Below, one piece after another: positions 48,301 to 60,240 of a stretch of DNA of 64,000 bases. The DNA is from Zonotrichia leucophrys gambelii. Lineage: Eukaryota; Chordata; Aves; Passeriformes; Passerellidae. The first letter of the stretch is position 1, and every line of letters begins with the position of its first letter. The stretch spans positions 1,612,001 through 1,676,000 of the forward strand of contig NC_088188.1 in the NCBI RefSeq assembly GCF_028769735.1, read 5' to 3'. A program made the translations under genes and the position numbers. A model generated the notes under the pieces. The model worked only from the letters and a program-made list of their open reading frames with translations, made no database searches and was not told where the DNA came from.

Positions 48301-48628
48301 ATAAACTCTCCCTGACAGGCCATGGAACGGGGCAAGAGATGAAGTGGTTCATGCTCTCCTCTGTTAGTTAAAACCCTTTGGACTTTGCTTCCACCTCACT
48401 GCAGAAGGCTGCTGATGCAAAGGGTGATATTTGCCTGCAATCTTTCCCTGGGAAGTAATTAGTTTCCATTTAGAGGGATGACAAATTGATCAGGCAGGAA
48501 TCTCACTGAGCTCTGAATTGAAGTTAAACTGTGATAGCTCCAGCTCTGGCAACTTGGGTTTGTCAGTCTGTCAATGCATTTTACAGTTTCAAAATTCAAT
48601 CACCCAACAGCAGGAAAGACATTGGCTT
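45331..48628. other. non-coding stretch, possible minus-strand poly(A) motif
   Basis: On the minus strand near 47370-47380 AGAATAAAGTTT is a canonical poly(A) signal with a T-rich context, but no exon could be linked to it. The remainder is single copy with short overlapping open frames. Confidence 0.4.
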
Positions 48629-48647
48629 AAAAAAAAAAAAAAAAAAA
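48629..48647. repeat. A-rich tract followed by purine run
   Basis: Nineteen A, then GGGAGGGGGGAGGAAAAAG and purine-rich AGCAGC sequence to about 48705. It is a simple low-complexity tract, possibly an old retrotransposon tail, but no element body is seen. Confidence 0.8.
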
Positions 48648-48729
48648 GGGAGGGGGGAGGAAAAAGAAGCAGCAGCAGAAGCAGGGGGGAGAAGAAGCAG
48701 CAAAGCCTCCACTTCCTCCTGCAAGTTCA

Positions 48730-49470
48730 TTATCGCCTCTCCAAAGCATGACGGTGGTGTGAAATGGGTTAGACGCATGGATGCCTCTGTTAACGGCCAA
48801 GGAAAAAAAAGTCGCACATCATTAGGAATGGAATAAACGATACCGAGGCACAGAGCAGAAATGATTTGATTAGCAATTTCCAGTTTTGAAAAGACCTGGA
48901 AGAGAACCAAATGACTATACAGAAGGTGTGATGGAGTTCTTAATTGCTGTAACTGCACAGGGAGACTCGATGATTTGTGACATATAATACAGCACAGTAC
49001 GCTAACGCTAATAACTGTTAATTAACTGCAGCAATGATATACTCTCAAAATGCACATACAAGTTACCATAATTTCTAGATTAAAAGCTGCAACGTTCGAA
49101 GCCAAAGGCAGAGGGAAGGCAGCACAGAGGGAGTGGAGGACGAGAAGAAAGTGGAAAAGGAGATGAAGAATCTTTCCTTTTTTTAAACCCCCTTTTGAGC
49201 ACTTCTGACACCTCAACCAGAGCAAAGCGGCCAGAAAGCACCAAGAAAAAAAATAAAATACTCCTGCCGAAATGCGAAACGGTTCCTGCATGAAGCTCCC
49301 TCCAGAGCAGCAGTTATTAATTCTGAAAGGCTGTTGCTGCACCAGGCCATCTGGCTGTGCTGTAAAGAGTTCAGGAGCTCTGCTGAGCTAAGATTCCTGT
49401 CGGATCCCATTCGCCCCAGCGACATTATTCACTCACAAATGTTATCGCACCATTTTTTCCCCCATCGCTG
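48730..49470. promoter_or_regulatory. candidate conserved non-coding element
   Basis: Repeat-free block with CpG retained outside islands (GATACCGAGG, CGCTAACGCTAATAAC, AACGTTCGAAG, TTATCGCACC) and homeodomain-like TTAATTAACTG at 49018. Retained CpGs and ordered AT-rich cores suggest constraint. Not tested by alignment. Confidence 0.35.
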
Positions 49471-50648
49471 CTGTTTGCGAGTCACTTTATTTATTTGCAG
49501 GCAGTTTGTTGCACTGCCCAGTGCAAAAGTGGCTCTGCCAGGAGCCTCCAGGGAGCCAGGAGACAACACTCTCATCCAAAGGATGCTCTGGAGCTGGTTC
49601 CACTCTGCCTCCCAACAGCAGTGCTGTGTGTGAGGCTGGAAGCTGGCACTTAGGAAGAGCTGCTGGATTGACAGCCTGGGAGACCAAAGGTTTCTATTTC
49701 TGCCCCAGCAGGCAGAGCACAGACACGCTCCCACATGCTGTCCTTCACTGGCACGCCGAGATGGGAATCAGATGACACTGATTAGCTGTCCAGAATTGCT
49801 AAAACATTTTCTCTTTTGGATCAATAGTAATAAAGAGGAGGGAAAGGCAGGTATCAGGCTGCACTGTGGATGGCTGATTCTGATCTTCCTGCAGAGCTGT
49901 AGCAGAAAAGCCCCTTGGCATGTGTCCCCTCTGAGGTCCTTACAGTGAGAGCAATCTGCAGACAGGCTATTTCAAAGTTACAGCTGGGCTGATCTTGTAC
50001 CAGCCCTCACACATCAATTATCCTGTGCATGGAAAGCTAACAGGCTTTGTTCTTCCCTTGGTGACCCTTCCTAACAGGCTCCTCCTGGATGGCCTCCAAA
50101 GGGAAGCCAAGCAAAGTGGCCATGTTTCAGAAGGCACTGCTCTCTGTACCCCCGTGGGTGTGAGTTCCAATCTAATCCAGTGGGAAACCAGCAAACAAAC
50201 TCACAAACCAACCTAAGCCTAAATGATTGTGTGATTCTGTGATTCCACAGCACTGGTGCTCACTGGTGCACGCTGGGATGCAGTGGATGGTGAAGATGAG
50301 AATTCAAGCACAGAGCAGCGATGAAAAAAAGGCCTCACAGACTCGCTCAGCCTCTCTATCCTCCGCGTTCGCACCAACGCCGCATGTTGGGAGCATGTGT
50401 GAAGTCTATCTATCATTTTAACATTGAAGTGCCTGGAAAAATATTAAGGGTAAACTTTGCTGTCATTCCAACATATGGCAAGGCACTGAAATATAGACAT
50501 ATCCTGAGGAAACTGGAGAATTTGAATGAATACCTCTTTTACAGAAAAGCACGTTGGTTCTGTGTTTTCCAGCTTTTTGTCCACCTCCTCCTTCTACAAT
50601 CTTTTTTGTATTCCAGTTTCTTTCTAGCTAATAAACCAATTCTCCTTC
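49471..50648. other. non-coding stretch with a trace of CR1 tail
   Basis: TAAATGATTGTGTGATTCTGTGATTCC at 50220-50246 resembles the 3' terminal repeats of a sense CR1, but the sequence before it is too decayed to confirm. Otherwise nothing recognised. Confidence 0.4.
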
Positions 50649-50945
50649 ATAGAATTCCAGAATAGCTTGGGTTGGAAAGGAACTTAAAGCTCATCTCCCC
50701 CATGGCAGGGTCACCTTCCACTGTCCCAGGTTTCTCCAAGCCCATCCAACCTGGCCTTGGGCACTGCCAGGGATGGGGCACTCACAGCTGCTCTGGGCAC
50801 CTGTGCCAGGGCCTCACCCTGCTCTGAGTCATGAGTTTCTCCCTAACATCAAATCTAAATCTCTTTTAATTTAAAACCATTTCCCCTTATCCCATCACTG
50901 TCAGCCCATCTAAAAAGTCCCTCTCCCCTTCAAGTACAGGAAGCC
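50649..50945 (-). mobile_element. CR1 LINE 3' fragment
   Basis: Antisense CR1 beginning ATAGAATTCCAGAATAGCTT, then a shortened core (GGCACTCACAGCTGCTCTGG), then TTTAATTTAAAACCATTTCC and CCCATCTAAAAAGTCCCTC. A CR1 type with a longer AT-rich upstream part; moderately diverged. Confidence 0.9.
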
Positions 50946-53399
50946 CCATTCAACACTCTCAGGAGCACGATAAGCATACATAGAGTGGAAAACAAAGAAA
51001 AAAATAAGGTTATATTTATGTTCCAATAAAAGAAATTGCTTCTACCTATCAAAAAACCCAGAGAATTTTCTGGTTTTATGTTGGGCATGAAAGACAGAGG
51101 TGACCTACCTGACTGTCCAGCCCTATTCCTTCCCCTGCTGTGTGGCCAGAACAGGTCCATACCTTACACTTCTCCAGCACGCTGCCCAGGTGGAAATGAC
51201 ACACAGGATGGCATTTTTATCATTTTCCTCAGTAGCAGAATGACACTGCTGGGACAATCCTTTCCCTTTCCTCACCTCTGATTCTTTGAGGGCTCCTAGC
51301 TGTCACATCACTCCCAATTTTGCTCCCATGACCACAGCCTCTAAATAATATTGCATTTTCTTTACCACCAAGCACAGAACTTTCAAACCGATTTAAATCT
51401 GAAATGAATGCTGCAAATACCAGTCCATACTCACGACAGACATTTAATAACCCCCCTGGGAAAGAAGAGCTTCTGAAACTGCTAAAATGCATCCTGTGGG
51501 GATGTCAGCCTGGAGTGAAAGATTCTTAAAGACTTTTTGTGTGACAGCATCACACCCTCTGAGAGTCCCAGGTGCCATTAGGGGGGAGGAGGGGACTACA
51601 GCACACTTGAAGAATTCAAGAATAATCAGCCTCAGGTATTAATGTTTTGCTTGAAGATGTAAAAGATAAGACACTGAACCAGTATGATTGCCAGAGAAGG
51701 GGTGTTAATGAGACATAAAGCTGCCTGTTCAGCTCTGCTCCCTCCTTTTGCAAGGTGCCCATGCAATCCCCTGTCCCTGATTAACAAGGGACCACACTGA
51801 GGACGTGGGAAGGGGGTGGCCAAAAGGCTGGATCAGCTTCTTGGAGAAACTGGGAACAACTCCCTCTGCCAGCCCTGCCAGCTTCTTCCACACAGACCTC
51901 TGCCCCAGACTGTATGCAACACCACTATTCTATTGCAGAAAGCACTTTTCATATCTGCTAGGAAATTAGGGGTAAAAGGGGGGGAGGGGTGTCTCCTTGC
52001 AGAACTTTTCCATTCTAAATCCAGACTTGTCTCAGCACTACAAAAACAAAGCCTTTGTATAGGACAGCTTGGCACCCACCCACGTGCAAGGGGGGATTAC
52101 GCTTTCCAAGTTGCATTTTTTGCCCTTGAAATGTTTCCCTTATAATTGGAAGCAAATTTTTTTTTTGTCACAAGATGAAATTCCTTTGTGCAAAAAGCCA
52201 AAGCAAAGCCTATATATTACTTACTTCTCTCTTTAAAGCCTTTAGCTTTCTGGGAGATTAACTGCCTGATAAACCCTCCCCGGGCTGGGGTTAAGGGCAG
52301 GGCTGCCCTCTCAGCCCCAGCTGGGCTTTTCTCACAACTGGATTGTGACAAAACCCTTGGGAGCCCCTGGCTACCAACTCCAGGGCTTTCCTGGTTACCC
52401 CCAGCACGGGTAAACCCCTTCACTGTGCTGGCTCCTGGGAAAGCACCTCTTGGCCACTGGACACCAGCAGAGACCCTTCAGACCACACCCTTTTGCTAAT
52501 AATATTTTAAAATTATTTTTGTTTTGCCTACAACAAACATTCTTTTAAACATTTATCTCATACAGTATGTAAATTCCTGCTTCTGCATGCTTTTCCCCTT
52601 CACTAGCTGGAGCTGAGGGTGGTTTGGAGGTCGCTGGAGAACAAGGAGGCATTTTGCTGAAGATGCCTGGCCAATCTCCAAATGGTGCTGGGACACTGCC
52701 CTGGGCATCCCAACCACCCCACACAGCCTCTGGGGTATTTCAAGGATAATGTGTGCATCCTCAGGAGCCACTGGGGCCAATCTGACAGCTGTACCAAAGG
52801 GGCTGGCAGAGGCACAAAGCCTCTGGGCACACAGCAGGTCTCTGGGGACAACACCTGCACCCTGAGTGCTGCCATGGAGCTTCTCCCATGGGTGCCCCAG
52901 GAAATCCCATCAGCCCAGAACAGCAGCTCCACAGCACTTGGATGTTCATTTATCCTTCATCCCTCACATTCCTGACCCTGCCTTCAGTTCTAGACCACTT
53001 CCTAGGATAAAGTTCTTGGATCCCAAGCTCTGGGCTTGGGCTCTGTGTGTTGTGCCCAGCCTTTAGCTCCTGCCAGTCCAGCATTTCTCTGGCTCCTCAG
53101 TGTCCTTCTGGCCCTGTCTCTAACACAGGGTCTGCCCTCATCCTCCCCTTGGGAGGCACCACCTCACTCTGGGTCGTGCCACACTTGAACTCTGCCCAGG
53201 GACTTATTCCATCCCCATCTCCCAGCTGACAAGCCAACATCCCTGCCAAGTGAAAATCCTACAGAAGTACAGCCTGTCCTGGCTGCATGAAAAACAATTC
53301 TCCTTCACTCCCTACAATCACAGAGGTTATTTGCTGCCCCAGATGGAAACAAATATTTTTTATGAAGATCTGTTTTAACCAAAAGCACATATAAAACAA
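50946..53399. other. non-coding stretch, nothing recognised
   Basis: Single-copy DNA with a G-run at 51980-51990 and T-run at 52158-52166. Open frames in the GC-richer 52600-53230 overlap on both strands and have no splice support. Confidence 0.4.
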
Positions 53400-54110
53400 A
53401 AGGGAAAGAAATATTTGAGGTTTGCGGTGGTTGGAATCTACACGCAGAAAATTAATGCTTTGACATGTATTTTGCGCTTAATCTTTTGTGGCAACTTTTT
53501 TACATTTGTAAGAGTTATGGATTTTAAAAGTCACAGCTAAGATTGCTTAATGAGCATTCACCACCCTGGAAGTGGAAGCAAGGCTGATGTGGTTTAGTCA
53601 GCTGTTAGCTTTATTGCCTCTCTTCTGTACTAAAAGTGACAAGTTGAACACATTATAGAGAGCTCAGATGTGTTATGTAGATGAAGCCTGCAGCAATATC
53701 TGCCTGCTCTCTATTATTTATGATGTCTATATAATACAATGGACTGAGATTTAAGCCATTGTGATGCAGTTTGTTTTCCAGGGTTCTAAAGTACAGCACA
53801 TTTTACAGAGAATTGCATCTCTGTTACATATTAATCAAATCCATCTTACATGCAGCTCTTACACTGTAAACTAAAGGGAAAGAAAGATTAAAGCGCTTGG
53901 CTTTTCCTCAGCTGTCAAGGACTGGCAATAAAATAATAATAAGGGCTTCTAAATAATGTGTGTGTGACAGGCCTTTGCTCGGTTGTGCAGTCCTTTATGG
54001 AGGTTAACTACAAAATAAGTTCCAGTGAGTGATTGAGAACAGGCGAGTGTGTAATACTGTAATGCCAAGCCCTGCATAATTCTTTGCAAAGTTCATTTGC
54101 AGAAATTCTC
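53400..54110. promoter_or_regulatory. candidate conserved non-coding element
   Basis: A 700-bp repeat-free AT-rich block, the most ordered in the window by eye. It holds GATTGCTTAATGAGCATTC, GTTACATATTAATCAAATCC, TTTATGATGTCTATATAATAC and GACAGGCCTTTGCTCGG. This looks like a deeply conserved developmental enhancer, but only an alignment can show it. Confidence 0.42.
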
Positions 54111-57100
54111 CCAACCTGACAAGCCAAAGTTGCTGCGGGTCCAGGGGTTTGGCAGGGGTGTGAAGGTAACTGGGGCTGCCCCTGCTCCAAACCCTCACTG
54201 CCTCCTGAACTGTTTCAGCTGCAGCCCATTAAAGCAGAAAGCTGTACTCCAGCAACACCAGTCAGCCTTCCTGGTTTCTTAAAAATATTATTATGAGGGA
54301 AGTCATGAGAAAGTTATTTTATTATAAAATATATAAAACTCTGTAGAGGTCTGTGGTTTTGGATTTTTCTTTTCCATCATTAGCCAGAGTTTTGAAGATC
54401 AAGAGGTGGAATTTTAACAAAAGCCTAAATCACAACAAGCTTTTAAGGCAGCATGGACTGTGGAATTTATTGGAGGATTTTTGCCTTTCCTCCCTTGGAT
54501 TTCGCTGCCAGGGAGCCTTTCCAAAGTTTCTGTGATTGCTCTGCCCTATTGCCCCTTGCAGGGGGTCTGTCCACTCCCACCAGGTCACTCACACTGTGGT
54601 GGAGGGACAGAAGGGACCACGGGCACAGGGAAGAAGCAGCTGAGAGGCAGAACTGCCCTGGGCAGTGCCCAGCCCTGAGCAGGCTGCCCAGGGAGGGGCT
54701 GGAGTCTCCCTCAGCACTGGGGATCCTGCAGAGCCCTGTGCACACAATGCTGTGCCCTGTGCTCTGGGATGGCCCTGCCTGAGCACGGAGGCGCCACCAG
54801 GGACCCTCTGTGGCCCCCTCCAATGGGACCGGCCTGGGGTTCTGTGACATTGTCACAAGTCACAGCAATCAGATCCCAGCAAGGCTCAGGATTAAGGATC
54901 CCATGTTTAGTTTGGGCTCTCACTGACTTGGGTGTCACTGCTGGCACCAAAGGGTGACTGTGATCAGACTCAAAGAGCCCATGGATGAAAAATCACCAGG
55001 TGAAAGCTCTTAAGCTCTGCTTTGCTGCAGACAGGAGGAATAGAGCAGAGGAAGGGAGGAAGGATGTGTGTGAGAGTGTCCTGCAGCACTTTGCATCATA
55101 CACAGCCAAGCCAACCACTCCTGCCAGTCCCAGGGATGCCTTCAAGCACCCTGCACCACAACCCCAGGGCAGGGAGAGTCCTCCAGCAGCAACATCCTTC
55201 AGAGGTGGCCAGAAAATTCAGCCCTGGACTCAGAGCCAAGTTCTAACAACATTTAAAGCAGGGAGCTCAGGCTGGAGCAAGCATAAAGAAGGGGCTGCTG
55301 GAAAAGAAGTAGGAAAAAAAAGAAAAAAAAAGTGAATTCAGATCTGGATCTGTGTGCTGGAGAAAGCAGATGGGTGCTTGGGCGTGGGGCTTAGCTTACC
55401 TGTAAACCCCGCAGTACATCTGAGTGGTAATTTTAGACTCACTAGCACCAGCAAAGGTGCTAGCAAAGGAGTTTAGGAAATCAAAGGAAGGCCTTCAGGG
55501 CACCATCTGGCTGCTGCAAGGAGCCAGGGAGAATTCCTGTCCCCTTTGCACACTCCACAGGGCCACTGCCAGCTCCTGCCACCCCCATCTCACAGCAACA
55601 GCATTTGTTTACTGCTGATCTAATCCACAAGGGCAAACTCAGTGTTTGCTCTCAAAGATCTGTCTTAAAATGCTATTATACACATCCCTTGGGTCAGAGT
55701 GGTATTTTAAGTGTATTGCAATGGAGAGATGTTTCCTAGTATTGTCTCTATTTTCTTCACTGAGCCGGGTCCTCTTTCCTGCAGGCCTCCTGAAATGCTG
55801 GGTGTTGATTTCCCAGCCTGTTTTGCACTGTGATATTCATGCTGTGACTGCTGGGGCTCCTCAGCAACACAGGTACAGCCCTTGCCACCATCTAAGGGCA
55901 TTTGACTTTTGACTTTCCTTTTTTTTTAAACATGAAGAAAATAATTTAAAATCTCAAATCTAACCAAATTGTTGATAACATCCCCATGGTTTGGGCTCAT
56001 TCCTGCTCACGTCAAGTCCAATTTACCTCTGATGACATTGCTGCACATAGGAGAAGAAACAAGCGCAGTGAGCGTGTCCTGCACACCACAAGTTACTTGT
56101 GCAAAACAGTAAATAATCACTAATGCCTTGAGTCCTGAGTTTTGAGGTGCTTTGTCTTCCATCAGCCAAATCTTTGCAGGTGAGTGCATCTTTAATCTGC
56201 ATTCCTGCCATAAGTGTGCCTCAAGTAACTCTAATTCTGTGTACAGCTCTCTAGAGAACTTCTATAACACTGGCACTTTCTGGGAAAGCCTCTGAATCCC
56301 TCAGACTCCCAGGGCCAGGCAGGACACTGAGCTTCCATGTAAGTACAGAAAAAGGAAATTCTGCTCCTTGTGTAGTTGAGCTTTTCTTTGGAGTCACTTG
56401 TGGCTCAAGCCCATCAGAAGCAAATGGAGAGTCCAACTGTTTGTGCTGCAAAGGAACTCGTTATTTTAGGGTCTTCTCCTCCCTTGAGGGCTCAACATGG
56501 AATTTTGCCATGAAGACACCAAGCAGCCTCTCTCTGCCCCATGGCCAGGCACATCCACCAGGCACTAAAAGTTTCTCTGAAGCCAGAAGCTGCCAAGAAG
56601 AACCATCTTGGCATTTAATTTTTCTCCAGCGAATGGAGAAAGATAGATTTTGGAAACAGATCAAAACTCCACTGAGGGTGAAAAAATGACCCTGCAGCTC
56701 TGGAAGGTTCCCCACCCCTAACACGGAGAGCTCCTGAAGCTCAGCTCAGTGTCAGAGACGCCATCCCAGAGCAAATGGGTAACTGGGGGACAGCCATTTC
56801 CATTCCTGGGCAGGCAACACTTAAAAGGATGAACAAGAGCTAGCCACACAGAGGAGCACACTGGTTTCTTTTGCTTTCCTTGACATGGAAAGTGGCCTGT
56901 GTGCCACCTGACACTCAGGGATCACTTCCCAGGCTATGGGAAATGAGCTGGGAAAACACAAGCACAAACCTCCTGTGGTTTATATGTCTGCGTCAGGCGA
57001 GCCGTGCAGAATGCAAAGGCAAATCTTTCAATCCTCCCCTCTCCCCAGGCCTGAAAGGCCAGCACAGTGCTCCATTCAGAAGGGGATTTACCGCAGGGTT

Positions 57101-58024
57101 TGGAAAGCACCGAGTGCTAGACAGGAATCTTGCCCTGACTGAACCTGCTCATAAGCCCTGCCATTAACAGGCAGTGCTGTGGAGAGCTGGTGGCACAGTG
57201 TGCTCAGCACAGAGCTGTAAGTCACAGCCCAGGGTTGCTGAATGAGCTGGGGACCAGCTGCATCCCTTTACTCCCTCAATAACACTCTGATACGGGCACA
57301 TTTATTTTCCTGTTGAAGCAACTCACAGAATAAACGCGGGTTCCATCCAAGGGGAGATTACTGGGGGAACAGATGTATGCTGCACTGCAAACAGTAAACT
57401 TATGGAGCCCTAATCCTATACAATACAATTTAGTTTCATACAAATCCCTCAAAGAAAGCACCACAAACTGCTCTGCAGCAGCAGGGAGAGGAGCCTTGCT
57501 TGTGGCCATGGCAGTCTCATCCCTGTGCTTCCGAAGGCTGGCCCATCTCTCTGAGATGTTTGCACAGCCTGTGCTCAGCTCATCCAGCTGGAACCCAACA
57601 GGATCCCCCCACGGGATGCCCTGAGCCTCCACTCCTGCTGGTAAAGTGCCTGGAGCTCCCAGGGCAGGCACACTGTGCAGCCATTAACAGCACTGGTCCA
57701 TCTCCTGCACACATCTGGGTCAGCAGCTCCCACACAGGGCAGGCCACGCACGGAGGCAAAGGTGAGTCTGGAAAAGCCTGAAACTTAATAGCAATAAGGA
57801 ACAAATTCATGCAGGCTCGTAATGACAAGGCAAAAATAGGAAATTGGAACTAGCGGGGCAAGGTGTAATAATGCAGCATTTAGCACGGGCAGCAGAGAAC
57901 AGCAAATCAGTGTTTTTTAAGGGGTGACCTGAGGCAAGGAAGTGGCTCAGGGGAAAAGAGGGAGAGCTGTTCCAGTTAAATGGGCACAAGAGAAAGATCA
58001 ATCCCCAACCATGGAAAGCTCCAA
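54111..58024. other. non-coding stretch with weak splice-like signals
   Basis: A minus-strand acceptor at 55515-55514 and a donor TTTACAG|GTAAGC at 55400/55399 bracket 114 nt that have stops in all three frames, so at most an untranslated or non-coding exon. A plus-strand donor CAAAG|GTGAGT occurs near 57762. The segment 57280-57440 is repeat-free and may be constrained. No protein-coding exon supported. Confidence 0.35.
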
Positions 58025-58046
58025 GGGGAGGGAGGGAGGGAGGGAG
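58025..58046. repeat. (GGGA)n microsatellite
   Basis: About five GGGA units, continuing into a degenerate purine-rich run to about 58080. Confidence 0.9.
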
Positions 58047-58319
58047 GAAGAGGGGCTGAGAGGAGCAGGGAGGGGGGGAGATGACACAGACGAGCACATT
58101 AGAGAGGTGGGATGAAGTAAATCTGAAAGGAGCATGGAAACCCAGGAAGATTTTTTTTCAATTGAACATGAACAACAAAAAGCAAGCAAGTTTTATTGGA
58201 AATGTAAAGGCTTCCTGTTTTATATCCTTGGCTTTAAATCTTCATTGGGAATCAGCACATGGCATGGGAAACAAAACCCACCCGTCGCCAAAGGCAGCTC
58301 GCTGCAATCGCTGTCTTGC

Positions 58320-58445
58320 TGGATCTTGCTTTAAATAGTCAATAGCCCAGTGCTATGTCTTGTGCTGATTATTCAAGAGCCATTATGATATCAGTGAATG
58401 TCTCTGATTGCATTTAATTCAAGTAGGCAATATATTTTGAATTCA
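58320..58445. promoter_or_regulatory. candidate conserved non-coding element
   Basis: AT-rich repeat-free block (GCTGATTATTCAAGAGCC, GATTGCATTTAATTCAAG) just upstream of the plus-strand splice acceptors and second CpG island. Constraint inferred from composition only. Confidence 0.3.
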
Positions 58446-58530
58446 ACTTGCTCTAGCAGTCCTCCGCTCTCCCTCCCCCGAAGTCTAACAGATCATTTAA
58501 AAGTGAGCAGGTCACATCCTGAGCTGTAGG

Positions 58531-58742
58531 TACTAACCATGTCATTTCTTCCTCTCCTAGGGGCTTTAAATCCTGCAACTGCTGCCCTGCCAGCGGGAGA
58601 GGTGACCCCACATTTGTCCTGCTCATCGCTGGCTAATAACCATTAGGGACAATGGCGCGGCTCCCACCTGCTGCCCAGGAGGAGCGCAGATCGCTCCCAG
58701 CGGGATGCCAGCGCTGACAATCTCCTCTCCTTTTCATTACAG
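58531..58742 (+). promoter_or_regulatory. two strong splice-acceptor-like sites
   Basis: First site: a perfect TACTAAC branch motif (58531-58537), a pyrimidine tract and CTCCTAG at 58560. Second site: GCTGACA, then CTCCTCTCCTTTTCATTACAG at 58742. A weak donor GAGAG|GTGACC at 58601/58602 lies between. If used, a 41-nt exon would join the sequence from 58743 in one open frame that stops at a TGA at about 58806. No homology seen for the roughly 34-residue product. Confidence 0.35.
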
Positions 58743-58839
58743 GCTTTTGTCACTCTCTCACCCCCAGAAACTACTCAGGAGGGCTCTCGGGGAATTAAAC
58801 TGCAGTGACAAAGTGGGTCCTACCCCCTCGCGAGTCAGC

Positions 58840-59540
58840 AAACACTGGCTGAGGCCGCGCCGATGAACCGGCCCCGGGATCGCCCTTCCCCGTGAGGGGA
58901 CGCGGGCCGAGCCCGGCCGGGGGACACCGGGGACACCGGCCTTGGTGTGACAGGCTCAGCTCTCCCAACACGGGCTCGGGTCACTCGTTCTCCGAAGAAA
59001 CACCGGCCCCAGCAGCACTAACGGGGCTCTGCACCCCCGCAGCCCCTGGTGCCGGTGGGGCCGAACCCGTGAGCGGCCCCGCCATGGTCGGGGCTGGCGG
59101 ACGGGGAGCCTCGGTCACCCCCGGCCCAGAACACCAACCCCACACCTCCAGCCCTCCGTGGGGCTGGCCTGGCCGCGGCACAACGGGGTCTCTGCCCCCA
59201 ACCCCAGCCCCAGAACGCTGGGCCGCGGGGCCTCTGTGCTCCAGGCTCCGCTGCTCACCCTCCATCCTCAGCCCCTCTGCCAAGTATCCCTTCCCGCCCG
59301 CGGCAGAGCAGCCAGCTCCCGCCGCCATCCCACAGCATCCCTGCCCCTCTCCAGCGCCTCCGCACATGGCAGGCCCAGGGAAGGGAAACGAATCCTGCAG
59401 CTCCATTTGCGGTGTAATATGGGCTGGTGGACATAAAATCAAGCAGCTCGGCTGGCCTGGCAGCCCCTCAGCCGGCATAAATCCGCGGCGGCCGGCGGGG
59501 CCGTGCCAGCGCTCCAGCTGCGGCACGAGGTGTATCCGTG
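58840..59540. promoter_or_regulatory. second CpG island
   Basis: About 700 bp rich in GC and CpG (CCGCGCCGATGAACCGG, GACGCGGGCCGAG, CCGCGGCGGCCGGCGGGG). Smaller and less dense than the island at 18280-19510. The 230-codon and 188-codon open frames on its two strands are what stop-poor GC-rich DNA gives by chance. It could be a promoter of an upstream alternative transcript of the same gene or of a neighbouring gene; direction not clear. Confidence 0.65.
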
Positions 59541-59639
59541 TGCTCACACCAGCCCTTTGTACGGCTCTGCTCGCACTTCCCTGAAGCAGCAGCAGCCCAG
59601 CCTCGCACTGCGGTGAAGTATTAACTCATACCCAACACA

Positions 59640-60240
59640 GTTTGTCTCCGAGGACCCTCTTGGCCCCTTCGTCATCCTGTGCTGACATTTTAATCGCGCT
59701 TTTGTGGGAGCCGGCTGGCAGTTTGTCATCAGGAATGGCGCGGCGAGGGGCCAGCGCGGGCTGCTGGCTGCGCGGCTGCCGAGGGGAGCAGCCCATTCTG
59801 ACAGACTGAGCAATAATCTGAACTTACTGCGCTGAGCCTGTGGGACACCAGCCGGGCCGCTTTATCTTCTTCATTAAAGTGCGCTCAAAAAAAAAATCCA
59901 TTTTCCTTTAAAGTCTCAGGAACAGATGGAGTAAAATTAATTGCGCCATTAAGTCCCGATAGACAATACCAGAGTGGTTTTCTTTCAACAGTGCATGTGT
60001 GTTACAAAGTGCTCTTCGTAAAAGGCAATTACTGCAACATTTGCCATAAAATAAAGGTTGCTTTAATGGGCAATAAACACAGGCTTCAAATTTGGTATGA
60101 AATGGGTCTCCAAAGGGCGCTGTTATAGGCAGCTCAAAGGCACAACTGACTTTAGTATTTCTGCTCTGGCTCCAGCTCAGCTAGTTCGGAGAACAATGAT
60201 TTCCACCCTTGGATATTTTCTGATGGAATTATGTACGCCG
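59640..60240. promoter_or_regulatory. candidate conserved non-coding element
   Basis: Repeat-free block right of the CpG island with ordered motifs and retained CpGs: TTTAATCGCGCTTTTGTGG, TTAATTGCGCCATTAAG, CAAAGGGCGCTGTTATAGG, ATTATGTACGCCGTGG. Its density of intact CpG outside the island core argues for constraint or hypomethylation. Confidence 0.42.

Noticed and set aside
58892..59584. 230-codon plus-strand open frame and 188-codon minus-strand frame in the second CpG island
   Set aside because: Both strands are open at once and proline/alanine-rich, which is a base-composition effect. No homology recognised.
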